Positions 28,951 to 38,562 of a DNA stretch of 64,000 bases are shown here, piece by piece (the first letter of the stretch is position 1; every line of letters begins with the position of its first letter). The translations under genes and the position numbers were made by a program. This DNA is from Prosthecobacter debontii (GTDB lineage Bacteria; Verrucomicrobiota; Verrucomicrobiia; Verrucomicrobiales; Akkermansiaceae), in NCBI GenBank assembly GCA_945862245.1, contig CAMAXN010000008.1, positions 19,256-83,255 of the forward strand. The letters are read 5' to 3'. The notes under the pieces were generated by a model. It searched no databases. It was not told the origin of the DNA and worked only from the letters and a program-made list of their open reading frames with translations.

Positions 28951-30504
28951 ATGAAATTAATCTTTCTCACCGCCCTCATCACCCTGAGCAGCCATGCATT
29001 AGCCGATGTGCGTCTCGCCTCCATTTTTGCCGAGCACGCCGTACTCCAGCGCGACCGACCCCTGCCCGTCTGGGGATGGGCCGATCCAAACGAAGCGGTC
29101 GTCGTGACTCTCGGCCCAGCCACCGCCAAAACCACCACCGCAGCCGACGGCCGATGGATGGTCAATCTCGCCCCCCAGCCAGCCACCACCCAACCACTGA
29201 CCCTCACCGTCACCGGAAAAAATTCCGTTCAGATCAATGACATTCTCCTCGGCGATGTCTGGCTCTGCAGCGGTCAGTCCAACATGGACTGGGCACTGGC
29301 AAACTGTCAGGCGCCAGATGATATCGCCGCCGCCACCCTGCCGCTGATTCGCCACTTCCGCACCGAATACAACTTCGCCAGCACACCGGCCACCGCTGTC
29401 AAAGGTCAATGGGCCGTCTGCAGCCCGGATACAGCATCCAACTTCAGCGCCGTCGGCTTCTACTTTGCCCGCACCATCCAGGCCGCCACCGGCGTGCCCG
29501 TCGGCCTCGTCACCAACGCCGTCGGCGGCACCAATATCGAAGTCTGGATGTCCCAAGACATCTTGCTCAATACCCCGTCACTCGAGCCATACGCCCGGCA
29601 AATGCGGGAGTCACTCGACACCTACCAGCAGCAACTTACCGCCTCCCTGCCGGCCATCGAACAATGGACCAAGAATAGCCGGGTCGCCCAACAAGCCGAC
29701 CGTCCAATTCCCATGCCCCCCGCCTGGCCAGAATACCCATTCGGTGAACGCGTGGCCCGCCCGCGCTGCGTCACCCTCCACAACGGTCACATCGCCCCGC
29801 TCATCCCCATGGCCATGCGCGGCGTGCTCTGGTACCAAGGAGAAAACAACACCAACGACTCCCTCTACTTCGAGAAAAAATCAGCCATGCTCGCCAGCTG
29901 GCGCCAGTGGTTCCAACACGAATCCCTCCCGTTCTACTTCGTCCAACTCGCCGCCTATGAAAAACCATCCGATGACCCTGCCAACCTCGGCTGGGGCGCC
30001 ATCCGCGATCAACAACGCCGCTGCCTAACTATCCCCCACACCGGTATGGCGTCAGCCATCGACCTCGGAGAAGCCGATGACATCCATCCGAAAAATAAGG
30101 CTGATGTCGGCGCCCGCCTCGCCCTCTGGGCCCTCGCTAATGAATATCAAAAACCCGAAAAAATTACCAGCGGACCACTCTTCCGAGACCTGAAAATCGA
30201 AGGCGCCGCCGCCCGCATCTCCTTTGATTCGATTGGCGATGGCTTGATCACCGCCCGGAAAACGGGTCGCAACCCAGCCGTCGAAGAAAAAAATTCGCCC
30301 TTGCGCCGCTTCGCCATCGCCGGGGCCGACCGCCATTGGTTCTGGGCCACAGCCGTCATCGAAGGAGCCACCGTGCTCGTTTCCTCTCCTGATGTCCCGA
30401 CCCCGGTCGCCGTGCGCTATGCCTGCTCCACCAATCCGGAAGGCGCTAACCTTTACAATCGCAACGGCCTACCCGCCTCCCCATTCCGCACCGATAACTG
30501 GTAA
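28951..30504 (+). CDS. Sialate O-acetylesterase (SGNH/SASA family), secreted
   Basis: Signal peptide; VRLASIFAEHAVLQRDRPLPVWGWADP, LLGDVWLCSGQSNMDW (Ser block), MRGVLWYQGENNT and DDIHPKNK (Asp/His block). Confidence 0.93.
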   Translation: MKLIFLTALITLSSHALADVRLASIFAEHAVLQRDRPLPVWGWADPNEAVVVTLGPATAKTTTAADGRWMVNLAPQPATTQPLTLTVTGKNSVQINDILLGDVWLCSGQSNMDWALANCQAPDDIAAATLPLIRHFRTEYNFASTPATAVKGQWAVCSPDTASNFSAVGFYFARTIQAATGVPVGLVTNAVGGTNIEVWMSQDILLNTPSLEPYARQMRESLDTYQQQLTASLPAIEQWTKNSRVAQQADRPIPMPPAWPEYPFGERVARPRCVTLHNGHIAPLIPMAMRGVLWYQGENNTNDSLYFEKKSAMLASWRQWFQHESLPFYFVQLAAYEKPSDDPANLGWGAIRDQQRRCLTIPHTGMASAIDLGEADDIHPKNKADVGARLALWALANEYQKPEKITSGPLFRDLKIEGAAARISFDSIGDGLITARKTGRNPAVEEKNSPLRRFAIAGADRHWFWATAVIEGATVLVSSPDVPTPVAVRYACSTNPEGANLYNRNGLPASPFRTDNW

Positions 30505-30736
30505 TAACATCATAAAAGTCGGCATCTTCAACGACGTAATTGGCCCGGTCATGCGGCCCGTCTAGTTCCCACTGCGCCGCGGCCTTACGCAACAGTCCGC
30601 CCTGCCGCGTTTCCTCTCGCCCGGGTCAGCCTCACCAAAAATTTTACTCGCCCGATATCGTTCCTCCGATATTTTATAAAGCTTAATTCCGCTGATGAAA
30701 AGTTCCAGATATGGCAGCTCTGAGAAAAAGTCATTC

Positions 30737-30868
30737 ATGCCCCGAAATCACGTTTCCCAGTTGCTTGGACTAGTTCTCCTGATCGGTTTACCCACTATCG
30801 GACGGCTATACGCCCAGACCAAAACCCTCGGAGTAATTGTAAACTACCCAGGTTCGAATCCGGGCTAG
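30737..30868 (+). pseudogene. Truncated ORF with signal peptide
   Basis: MPRNHVSQLLGLVLLIGLPTIGRLYAQTKTLGVIVNYPGSNPG*: clear signal peptide followed by stop after about 20 mature residues; next to a transposase remnant. Confidence 0.45.
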
Positions 30869-30881
30869 AATCTCTTTACGC

Positions 30882-31030
30882 CACCAGCGCTGCTGATCTA
30901 TGTGCTACTGCGATTCATGGCGCACCTGTCAGAATGGAGGCATAGCTTCACGCGGTTGTTCGCCGTCACCCGTTCGGCGCTATCGGAGAACATCGACCTG
31001 TTTGCTTTGTTGAAATCTCATGGGACAGCA
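30882..31030 (+). pseudogene. C-terminal remnant of an IS4-type transposase
   Basis: Frame reads ALLIYVLLRFMAHLSEWRHSFTRLFAVTRSALSENIDLFALLKSHGTA, aligning by eye with LLLYVLMRWQGQAAGWRLRSC in the IS4-like remnant at 48.4 kb. The rest of the transposase is absent. Confidence 0.65.
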
Positions 31031-31211
31031 TGGACAACAAAATCCAGAGATATATCAACTTACATCAAGAAAGTCGCAATCGCCATTCCTCCAAAACACC
31101 CTCAGGGCCTTAGCAAAATCAAGGCTCAGGGCGCGCCGTGCTCAGTCTGTGGGACGGCAGTGAAATATTTTCTATGTTGGACGATGCCACCCCACCGTTC
31201 ACAATCACTAC

Positions 31212-31766
31212 GTGAGCGGAAAAAATATTGTCTATTTCGACCTAGAAACCCAACGCAGCTTGAGCGATGTTAACAACGATAAGACCAAACTCTGCGTTTC
31301 CGTTGCTGTCACTTATTCCACAGCTACCAGCGAATATGTCATCTACGCGGAAAAGGACATCGACGCTCTCACTGCGCAATTAATGAAGGCGGATCTCGTA
31401 GTCGGCTGGAACCACGTCGGCTTCGACTATCCTGTTCTCCAGGCGTATGTGCTGCCGAATCTTGAGGAACAAACACGCAACCTCGACATGATGCTCGACG
31501 TTAAGAAGCGCATGGGTCGTTTCCTGAAACTCAATAACGTCGCCTCCACTTCTCTGGGCACCGGTAAATCTGCCGACGGGCTCGACGCGATCCGCTGGTG
31601 GCAGGAGCATAAAAAAACTTGCGAGTTCGAGCCGCTACGTAGGATCGCGGAATATTGCGCCTATGACGTGAAGATAACCCGCTTCGTCCACGAACACGGT
31701 ATGAAGCACGGTTTCATCAAATACGAAGATGCTGGCAGGATCATCGAACTACCGGTGGAGTGGTGA
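31212..31766 (+). CDS. Ribonuclease H-like / DEDD-type 3'-5' exonuclease domain protein
   Basis: GTG start; IVYFDLETQ (DxE), VVGWNHVGFDYPVL, YCAYDVKITRFVHEHG (YxxxD), DEDDy signatures. Confidence 0.78.
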   Translation: MSGKNIVYFDLETQRSLSDVNNDKTKLCVSVAVTYSTATSEYVIYAEKDIDALTAQLMKADLVVGWNHVGFDYPVLQAYVLPNLEEQTRNLDMMLDVKKRMGRFLKLNNVASTSLGTGKSADGLDAIRWWQEHKKTCEFEPLRRIAEYCAYDVKITRFVHEHGMKHGFIKYEDAGRIIELPVEW

Positions 31767-31931
31767 GAATCAGAAAATCATCCTCAGCACACCCGCCACC
31801 GTGAAGCAAAAAACTGTGATGAGAGCGGTAAGGAATATTTTGATCGAGATTACGATGGATGAACGTGACATTGCTGAGTGGGAATAGCCTTTATGGAGTT
31901 ATTTAGCCAAGTAAAAACCTGATCAGCGCCC

Positions 31932-32915
31932 ATGAAAAGTCAGCAACTTATTTTCGAAACTCACGGCAAGCCCGCCGATGTCCTACGCTTGAAAACTTTC
32001 AATATTCCGCCCTTGAAGGAGGGCGAATGCCTTCTTGCGATTCATGCCGCACCGATCAATCCGGCCGACATGAATTACATAGAAGGCACCTACGGCATCA
32101 AACCAGCACTACCCGCCCATGCCGGGATGGAGTGCGCCGCCACAATCCTCGAAAGCCGTTCCCATCGCTTCTCCTCAGGCGACAAAGTCATCCCCATCGC
32201 ACTGATGGGAACATGGGGCACACACGCCGTCACCACCGCTGACAACCTGATCCGCATCCCCTCTAGCATCGACCCCTTGCAGGCCGCAATGTTAAAAGTG
32301 AACCCTGCCACTGCTTGGCTACTGCTCCATCATTTTGAAAATCTATCTGAAGGCGACTGGATAGCATTCAACGCGGCCAACTCTGGCGTAGGTCAGTGCC
32401 TGATACAACTCGCCACCGCGATGGGGATACGCAGCCTCTGTTTCCTCAGAAACACTGGACTTGCCTCCGAACTCATTTCTCTTGGTGCCAATGCGGTATT
32501 CGAGGACTCATTTGCAGGTTACCAGCAAGCCCGTAAAACGCTCGGCGAAAAAAAGGCAAAACTAGCGTTTAACGCCGTCGGCGGAGACAGTGCCCTGCGC
32601 CTTATGAAGCTTCTCGAAAACGGTGGTACTCATATTACCTACGGCGCGATGGGCAGAAAACCCCTCACTATTCCCAACGGTCAACTCATCTTTGGGGATA
32701 TCCGTTTCCGGGGACTATGGTTATCAAAATGGATGCGGGAATCTCCGTGGGAGAAGGTAAATCTAATCTACACAGAACTCGCCACGCGCCTTCTTGCTGG
32801 ATCACTCAGACAAGCGGTGGATCGTGTTTTTCCTCTAGAAAACTACCGCGAGGCATTAACTCGTCTAGACACCTCTGATCGGCGCGGTAAAATCCTATTC
32901 GCGCAGCAACCGTAA
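31932..32915 (+). CDS. MDR-family zinc-type dehydrogenase / enoyl-thioester reductase-like
   Basis: INPADMNYIEGTYGIKPALPAHAGMECAATIL, NAANSGVGQCLIQLA and FNAVGGDSALRLMKLLENGGTHITYGAMG. Confidence 0.85.
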   Translation: MKSQQLIFETHGKPADVLRLKTFNIPPLKEGECLLAIHAAPINPADMNYIEGTYGIKPALPAHAGMECAATILESRSHRFSSGDKVIPIALMGTWGTHAVTTADNLIRIPSSIDPLQAAMLKVNPATAWLLLHHFENLSEGDWIAFNAANSGVGQCLIQLATAMGIRSLCFLRNTGLASELISLGANAVFEDSFAGYQQARKTLGEKKAKLAFNAVGGDSALRLMKLLENGGTHITYGAMGRKPLTIPNGQLIFGDIRFRGLWLSKWMRESPWEKVNLIYTELATRLLAGSLRQAVDRVFPLENYREALTRLDTSDRRGKILFAQQP

Positions 32916-32919
32916 TTCT

Positions 32920-33771
32920 ATGACACCGCCGCCAATGCAGTCCTGGAGTCAACTCACTCGTCACATCCGCGCTGGATTAATTCTCCTCACCCTTGCACTG
33001 ACTGCAGACACTGCTCTCTCTACACCAGCCTGGAAGGCGGAAATTTCATCGACTAAGCGCGGTCACCATCCCTCCATCGCATCCTCGACCCTCGATTTCA
33101 CGCTAAGTTGGAAAGGTATTGTTAAGGCCGGTAATCTACGCATGGAGTTCGCTCCCAAGGGTGTAAATAAGCCCGGCGTCTTCGTCGCCAAATGCTCAGC
33201 TTCCAGCCTCGGCATCGCGGCCACCCTCTTTCCCTTCACACATAGCTCTTGGTCTGAAATCGATCCCGCCACCCTCGTCTCACGCTACTTCCATGCCACC
33301 GAAAACGATAGCAAAGAAAACGTCATTACAATCAACCGCTACTCCGCTAACAGCGTAAACGTTCGAGAAGTCACCACGGACTTGGTTACCGGAAAGATAA
33401 ATACAGACCTATCATCCTTCTCACATGGTCCAGCTCGGGATGTTTTATCCGCAATCCTATATATACGCAGTCAAAAACTTGAACTCGGCGAGGAACACGC
33501 CCTCCTGCTTCTGCCCTTCAGAACCCCTTACCTGCTCAAGGTGAAAGTCGAGGCGAAGGAAAAACACCTCGATCGCGATACCTTGCGCATCAGCTTCAGC
33601 CTCAGGAAAATCGACCGCACCACTCAAACGCTCGGCCCCTACAAGAAGCTCAAGAAACCCGTCACACTCTGGCTCAGTGATGACGCCGACCGCATTCCCA
33701 TTGAGCTTCGCGCATCTGCATACATCGGAGATGTACGGGCCGTGCTCAACAATTTCTCAAAGATCCCATGA
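32920..33771 (+). CDS. Exported protein, DUF3108-like
   Basis: Signal peptide; LDFTLSWKGIVKAGNLRMEF, ARDVLSAILYIRSQKLELGEEHALLLL and PVTLWLSDDADRIPIELRA, resembling DUF3108. Confidence 0.6.
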   Translation: MTPPPMQSWSQLTRHIRAGLILLTLALTADTALSTPAWKAEISSTKRGHHPSIASSTLDFTLSWKGIVKAGNLRMEFAPKGVNKPGVFVAKCSASSLGIAATLFPFTHSSWSEIDPATLVSRYFHATENDSKENVITINRYSANSVNVREVTTDLVTGKINTDLSSFSHGPARDVLSAILYIRSQKLELGEEHALLLLPFRTPYLLKVKVEAKEKHLDRDTLRISFSLRKIDRTTQTLGPYKKLKKPVTLWLSDDADRIPIELRASAYIGDVRAVLNNFSKIP

Positions 33772-34235
33772 ACTCAATTCGACTCGAGAGCCCCGAAGCG
33801 ATGATGGCTCTGGGTGCGCAGTTCGCCGCCAAAGCGGGCGCAGGCGATGTCTTTGCATTGGTTGGAAACTTAGGCTCCGGGAAAACAAATTGGACTAAAG
33901 GTTTCGTCGCCGCTATCGATCCGGCGGTTGCCGTGACCAGTCCCACCTTCGCTATCGTTAACGAATACCGCTGCGGCATGCGTCCCGTGTTCCATTTCGA
34001 CTTTCACCGTTTGAAATCCGCAGATGAACTCATCTCCCTTGGATGGGATGAATACCTGGATGAGGGCGGAATCATCATCTGTGAGTGGGCGGATCGTTTT
34101 CCGCAGCTCTTACCGGATTACGCGGAATGGCTGGAAATTAGCCACATATCAGACGAAATCCGTGAACTACGGCGCATCGGCAGGCCACTCAGTCATTCCG
34201 GAGAAATCAATTTACAGATCCAAACGAATTCCTAG
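33768..34235 (+). CDS. tsaE: tRNA threonylcarbamoyladenosine biosynthesis ATPase TsaE
   Basis: LVGNLGSGKTNWTKGFVAAIDP (Walker A), VTSPTFAIVNEYRC, HFDFHRLKSADELISLGWDEYLDEGGIIICEWADRFPQLLP. Confidence 0.95.
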   Translation: MNSIRLESPEAMMALGAQFAAKAGAGDVFALVGNLGSGKTNWTKGFVAAIDPAVAVTSPTFAIVNEYRCGMRPVFHFDFHRLKSADELISLGWDEYLDEGGIIICEWADRFPQLLPDYAEWLEISHISDEIRELRRIGRPLSHSGEINLQIQTNS

Positions 34236-34518
34236 CTCTTTGAGTTGTGACTTGGCTAAGGCTTTGAAAGGTTCTCAGAGGGATTCAGTAATGATTTTTG
34301 ATCGGGCTATCAGCCAATCCCATGGTGCTTTATGGCACTCCTTAGGATTCAAACACTATGCACATCACGACCAGTACGATCAACTTCTTCGGGGGGGTTA
34401 TGCGCGGAAATTTCAAGATACCTCCGCCAAATCAACAAAACAATTCGATCTTTTGGCAGAATCACTCGCACATTCGCGTGCATTCACAGGGTAACTCGTT
34501 TAGTTCCTGTTCACAAAT

Positions 34519-35085
34519 ATGCTTCGTCTCCTAATTGTTCTTGCCGCACTGCCTGTTATCGCTGCTTTCATCGCGCGCTGGTGGCTGGGTCTGCGCGTCC
34601 TGTCCTCGGCCGGACGGCAGCAGTGCTCCTGCGATCTCGCGCTTTGGGAAAAAACCTTCGGTGCGGAAAATTCACCCCCTTCCAAAACCGGAGATGCCAA
34701 GATCTTTGCGGAAACCCTCCGGAAATCAGCTCTTGCCGATTGGAAAACGCGCGAACCCAAGGCCGCCGCCTCGCGCGAAGGCGTCCGCCGTTTCGGTATG
34801 GCCGTTCCTCCTCTTGCGCTTATGGTCGTTGTTCTGGGTGCCATTGTGAAGCGAGTGCCAGTGAGCTTTGTCCTCTCAGTCTTCCTAACAGCGCTCGCAG
34901 TTGCGATCATTTTCTCCTATCTCAGCATTGCTCCTGAACTCAACGCGATGCTCATCGCATCTCGTCGCCTGCGCGCCAGCGGAGTCTTCCACCGCCGCGA
35001 TGAAGAGGACGCAGTCATCGCCGCCACCAAGGCCTTAGTCTGGAAAGAAGCCACACCTCCCATACTAAACCTAATTCAGCGCTGA
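34519..35085 (+). CDS. Hypothetical membrane protein
   Basis: 188 aa; N-terminal TM and two internal TM segments, co-directional with the adjacent M48 protease gene. Confidence 0.6.
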   Translation: MLRLLIVLAALPVIAAFIARWWLGLRVLSSAGRQQCSCDLALWEKTFGAENSPPSKTGDAKIFAETLRKSALADWKTREPKAAASREGVRRFGMAVPPLALMVVVLGAIVKRVPVSFVLSVFLTALAVAIIFSYLSIAPELNAMLIASRRLRASGVFHRRDEEDAVIAATKALVWKEATPPILNLIQR

Positions 35086-35134
35086 CCCTCCTCGCTCTTA
35101 CCTATGGTTAGAAGTTTAAAATTTATAATTTTCC

Positions 35135-36388
35135 ATGAACCTGCTAGCCCTTCTCATCGTCACCTCTCTCTTCCTACTTTGGAATCTTGAGTTCATCGCC
35201 ACGCTGCTAAACTTAAAATCATTTCCGGCCACACCGCCGATAGAACTTGAGGGACTCATGGATCAGGAAAAACTTGATCGCGCCCGCTCCTATCTCACCG
35301 CGAATTCTCGCTTCGATATCATCCGTGCCAGCGTCTCACTTTTCATCCTGCTCGCCTTCTGGTGGCTAGGCGGTTTTTCCTTCCTCGATGAGCGCGCCCG
35401 CTCCCTTTCAGAAAGCGTAATCCTGGCCGGTCTGATCTTTCTCGGTGCGCTTTTCCTCGCACAGAACCTCATCTCACTACCATTTGACTGGCACGAGACC
35501 TTCGTGATCGAACAAAAATTCGGTTTCAATAAATCCACACCCACGACCTTCATCACGGATCGCATTAAAGGCCTTGCCCTCGCCGCACTGCTCGGCCTGC
35601 CCCTCGCCGCAGGTATCCTCTGGATCTTTCATGTGGTGCCCAATGCATGGCTATGGGCATGGGCCTTCGTCACTGCCTTTCAACTCATACTTACCTACCT
35701 CGCTCCCTCACTAATCCTTCCTCTTTTCAATAAATTTACCCCCATGCCAAATGGAGAATTGAAAGAAAAAATCCACGCCCTCGGGCTAAAATGCGGATTC
35801 CCTCTTGAAGGCGTTTATGAAATTGATGGCTCGAAGCGCTCAACCAAGGCCAACGCATACTTCACCGGCTTTGGTAAACACAAGAAGATCGCCCTGTTCG
35901 ATACCCTCACGGAAAAATCCACCACCCCAGAGTTACTTGCCATCCTCGCCCATGAGATCGGCCACTTCCGCCTCGGCCACATCAAGCAACGCCTCGCCGT
36001 CGGTATCCTCCAGATGGCGCTAATCTTTTTCCTAATCGGCCTCGCTACCGATCCCAACGGCATCTTCTCCCGCCAACTTCACGATGCATTCGGCGTCACA
36101 GACATTTCCCCCCACGCCGGTTTAGTGTTTTTCACCCTCCTACTGGAACCCGCCTCCAAGCTCCTTTCCATGCTCGCCAACGCATGGTCTCGCAAGCATG
36201 AGTTTGAGGCCGACGCTTACGCGGCCCAATCCACCGGCACCCCGGAAGCCCTCGCCACTGCACTAAAAAAGCTCTCCTCCGACCACCTCTCCCACCCCAC
36301 ACCCCACAGACTCCGCGTCGTTCTCGATTACTCCCACCCGCCCCTGCTTCGGAGACTTCAGGCATTGAAAAAAGCGAATGTTACTTGA
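35135..36388 (+). CDS. M48-family (Ste24/CAAX prenyl protease 1-like) metallopeptidase
   Basis: LAILAHEIGHFRLGHIKQRL (HExxH), RKHEFEADAYAAQSTG, LPFDWHETFVIEQKFGFNKSTPTTFITDRIKG. Confidence 0.93.
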   Translation: MNLLALLIVTSLFLLWNLEFIATLLNLKSFPATPPIELEGLMDQEKLDRARSYLTANSRFDIIRASVSLFILLAFWWLGGFSFLDERARSLSESVILAGLIFLGALFLAQNLISLPFDWHETFVIEQKFGFNKSTPTTFITDRIKGLALAALLGLPLAAGILWIFHVVPNAWLWAWAFVTAFQLILTYLAPSLILPLFNKFTPMPNGELKEKIHALGLKCGFPLEGVYEIDGSKRSTKANAYFTGFGKHKKIALFDTLTEKSTTPELLAILAHEIGHFRLGHIKQRLAVGILQMALIFFLIGLATDPNGIFSRQLHDAFGVTDISPHAGLVFFTLLLEPASKLLSMLANAWSRKHEFEADAYAAQSTGTPEALATALKKLSSDHLSHPTPHRLRVVLDYSHPPLLRRLQALKKANVT

Positions 36389-36422
36389 CCATTTGCCGGT
36401 AGTTCTCCAGTTCTCCCGCGGA

Positions 36423-36830
36423 ATGACTTTTGAACACAAACCCATCGAATGGGATGACGAAATCACAATGCTGATTGAAGAGCTTGAGGAGAAAGCGGCG
36501 GATGGCGTGCTCACCCGGCAGGAACGGGGGCTGATGGATGTCGTCGAAACCATGCAGCTACTCAATCCCGAAGGCGACGGCCTCCATGAATTCTGGCACA
36601 CTCCGCTCAACCACAGGCGCATCATCCATTCCTTCGACATGATCGGCGCCGATGCCATCGTCGATGCCCTCAACGCCAGCCAATGGTGCCAGACCCGAAA
36701 CGCCGACCTCGACCAATACTCCGAAACCGAGGGCGAATATCTCGCCGGCATCGAGGAAGAACTTTACGAAGCACTAGGCGAACTACCCGACCTTGTAGCT
36801 GAATTTATCGAAGACGAAATTGGGCGATAG
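36423..36830 (+). CDS. Hypothetical acidic protein (possible DMP19/DUF4375-like)
   Basis: MTFEHKPIEWDDEITMLIEELEEK...LNHRRIIHSFDMIGADAIVDALNASQWCQTRNADLDQYSETEGEYLAGIEEELYEALGELPDLVAEFIE; start assigned at ATG 36423. Confidence 0.55.
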   Translation: MTFEHKPIEWDDEITMLIEELEEKAADGVLTRQERGLMDVVETMQLLNPEGDGLHEFWHTPLNHRRIIHSFDMIGADAIVDALNASQWCQTRNADLDQYSETEGEYLAGIEEELYEALGELPDLVAEFIEDEIGR

Positions 36831-36947
36831 GAATGCTGCGGCGATATTCGCCTCATGGTAGTGGCAAAACACCATACCTACCCACAGGGCTCGTGGTTAT
36901 GGAAAATATTTTGCTATCCCACCTTCGGCAGCGAAGCGGCAGGAACT

Positions 36948-36978
36948 AAAAAAAGGCCACCCGCTTCCGGGTGGCCTT
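36948..36978 (-). terminator. Rho-independent terminator for the EF-hand gene
   Basis: AAAAAAAGGCCACCCGCTTCCGGGTGGCCTT; on the minus strand GGCCACCCGGAAGCGGGTGGCC followed by a T-run. Confidence 0.85.
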
Positions 36979-36999
36979 GGGATTCATCGTTCGGGAGTC

Positions 37000-37497
37000 T
37001 TACTCATGGACACCGGGAGCCTCGGCATCTACGCCGTCTTTGCCAGGACCCTTCGGGCTGCCGGGCCGCGGGCCTTTGCCTTCACCCTTGCCCTTGGGTC
37101 CTCTCGGGCCACCGGGACGACCGGGCGCCGCCTTGCGCATCTCAGCACGTTCGTCCTCACTGAGTTTGCCGTCGCCATCCTTATCGAATTTCTCGAGCAT
37201 CATTTTCTGCATCGCCTCTTGCGCCGCCTTCTTCTCATCTTCGCTGAGAATGCCGTTGCCGTCACTATCGAATTTCGCTAGCATTTCCGCCTTACGGGCA
37301 GCTTCCATCTCGCCTCGTGCGGCTTTGGCAGCCTCGCGCTCCGCTTCGTTGAGCTTGCCGTCGCCGTCCTTGTCGAACTTGGCGATGATTTCAGGGGGTA
37401 GCTTGCGCGGCGGGCGCTCCCTCTTGCCCTCTTCGGCATGAGCTATTCCAGAAAGGCCGATGGCAGCCGCGATCACGATAAATGTGTTGGTTTTCAT
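37000..37497 (-). CDS. Secreted EF-hand calcium-binding protein
   Basis: Signal peptide MKTNTFIVIAAAIGLSGIAHAEEG; three EF-hand loops FDKDGDGKLNEAE, FDSDGNGILSEDE, FDKDGDGKLSEDE; Pro/Gly-rich tail. Confidence 0.88.
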   Translation of the reverse strand: MKTNTFIVIAAAIGLSGIAHAEEGKRERPPRKLPPEIIAKFDKDGDGKLNEAEREAAKAARGEMEAARKAEMLAKFDSDGNGILSEDEKKAAQEAMQKMMLEKFDKDGDGKLSEDERAEMRKAAPGRPGGPRGPKGKGEGKGPRPGSPKGPGKDGVDAEAPGVHE

Positions 37498-37698
37498 GTT
37501 TTTATACTTTGGTTTGATTACGTGAGAGGTTGGTGCTCTCACGCTGTTTATCAACACTACGCACAATAGGAAGTTGCGCACGCTTTGAGCTTTTCTCACG
37601 GGGCGGTGGGATTAAGTTGCCACACAGCTCTGCGAAGGCTTGCATCTCGTCAACCTGTGCAGCCTGTAAATACAAATCCCATCGGTCCGAGCAAAGCC

Positions 37699-38562
37699 AT
37701 GATCTTCGTCCGCAGGGCGGGCAGCACCTTGCTACTGTGGGCGCTGGTCGCCGCGATTTTTATCAGCATGTTCCCCGCCGCCTATCTCGGCCTGATCGGC
37801 ATTCTCACAGTAGTCTCGACCATCGAGTATTTTCGCATGTTACGCGCAGCGGATGTGAAGTGCTTCCCTCGGTTCGGACTGCTCCTAGCACTGACCTATT
37901 GCGGCATCGCCTACTGGCATTTCCTAAAGGGTGATAAGGACATCCCGCCCGCGCTCGACGCGATTTTTATTTTTATCACCATCACGGGCGCCTTCACCCT
38001 CCAGCTCCGCTACTCAATTAAGGGTATCGAGGCACTGCTCGCCGTAGCTGCGAATCTGTTGGGCTTTCTCTACATTGCCTACTTGTTCAATTTTACGGCG
38101 CGTATCTCATTTATGCTACCGGGTGAAGGAGTGCCGGGTGCTTATTTACTGCTGTGGCTACTTGCGGTAACGAAAATGACCGATACGGGAGCCTACATTA
38201 CCGGCTCGCTACTCGGAAAACACAAAATGATACCCCACATCTCACCTGGTAAAACCTGGGAAGGCTTCGTGGGAGCCCTGTTCTTTGCGCAGCTAGCGGG
38301 CTGCGGGCTTTATGCATTGTTGCCCGATCAGCTATCGGCTCTGCACTCATGGCCGCATATCGTCGCTCTCGGTTTCCTGCTCGCCATCCTCGCGGTGATC
38401 GGTGACCTCGCCGAGAGCGTACTGAAAAGATCCCTGCACGCCAAGGACTCCGGTAACATGCTGCCCGGCATCGGCGGCGGCCTCGACCTCATTGATAGCA
38501 TCTGCTTCACCGCACCTGCGCTTTATTTTTACCTGACCATAATCATCCCCTATTTCGAATGA
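37699..38562 (+). CDS. cdsA: Phosphatidate cytidylyltransferase
   Basis: Multi-TM; TKMTDTGAYITGSLLGKHKMIPHISPGKTWEGFVGALFFA, DLAESVLKRSLHAKDSGNMLPGIGGGLDLIDSICFTAP. Confidence 0.94.
   Translation: MIFVRRAGSTLLLWALVAAIFISMFPAAYLGLIGILTVVSTIEYFRMLRAADVKCFPRFGLLLALTYCGIAYWHFLKGDKDIPPALDAIFIFITITGAFTLQLRYSIKGIEALLAVAANLLGFLYIAYLFNFTARISFMLPGEGVPGAYLLLWLLAVTKMTDTGAYITGSLLGKHKMIPHISPGKTWEGFVGALFFAQLAGCGLYALLPDQLSALHSWPHIVALGFLLAILAVIGDLAESVLKRSLHAKDSGNMLPGIGGGLDLIDSICFTAPALYFYLTIIIPYFE

Noticed and set aside
30846-30868. Possible partial tRNA (CCAGGTTCGAATCCGGG)
   Set aside because: Only a T-arm-like segment with a mismatch; no acceptor, D or anticodon arms. Kept only as a weak hint in the scar finding.
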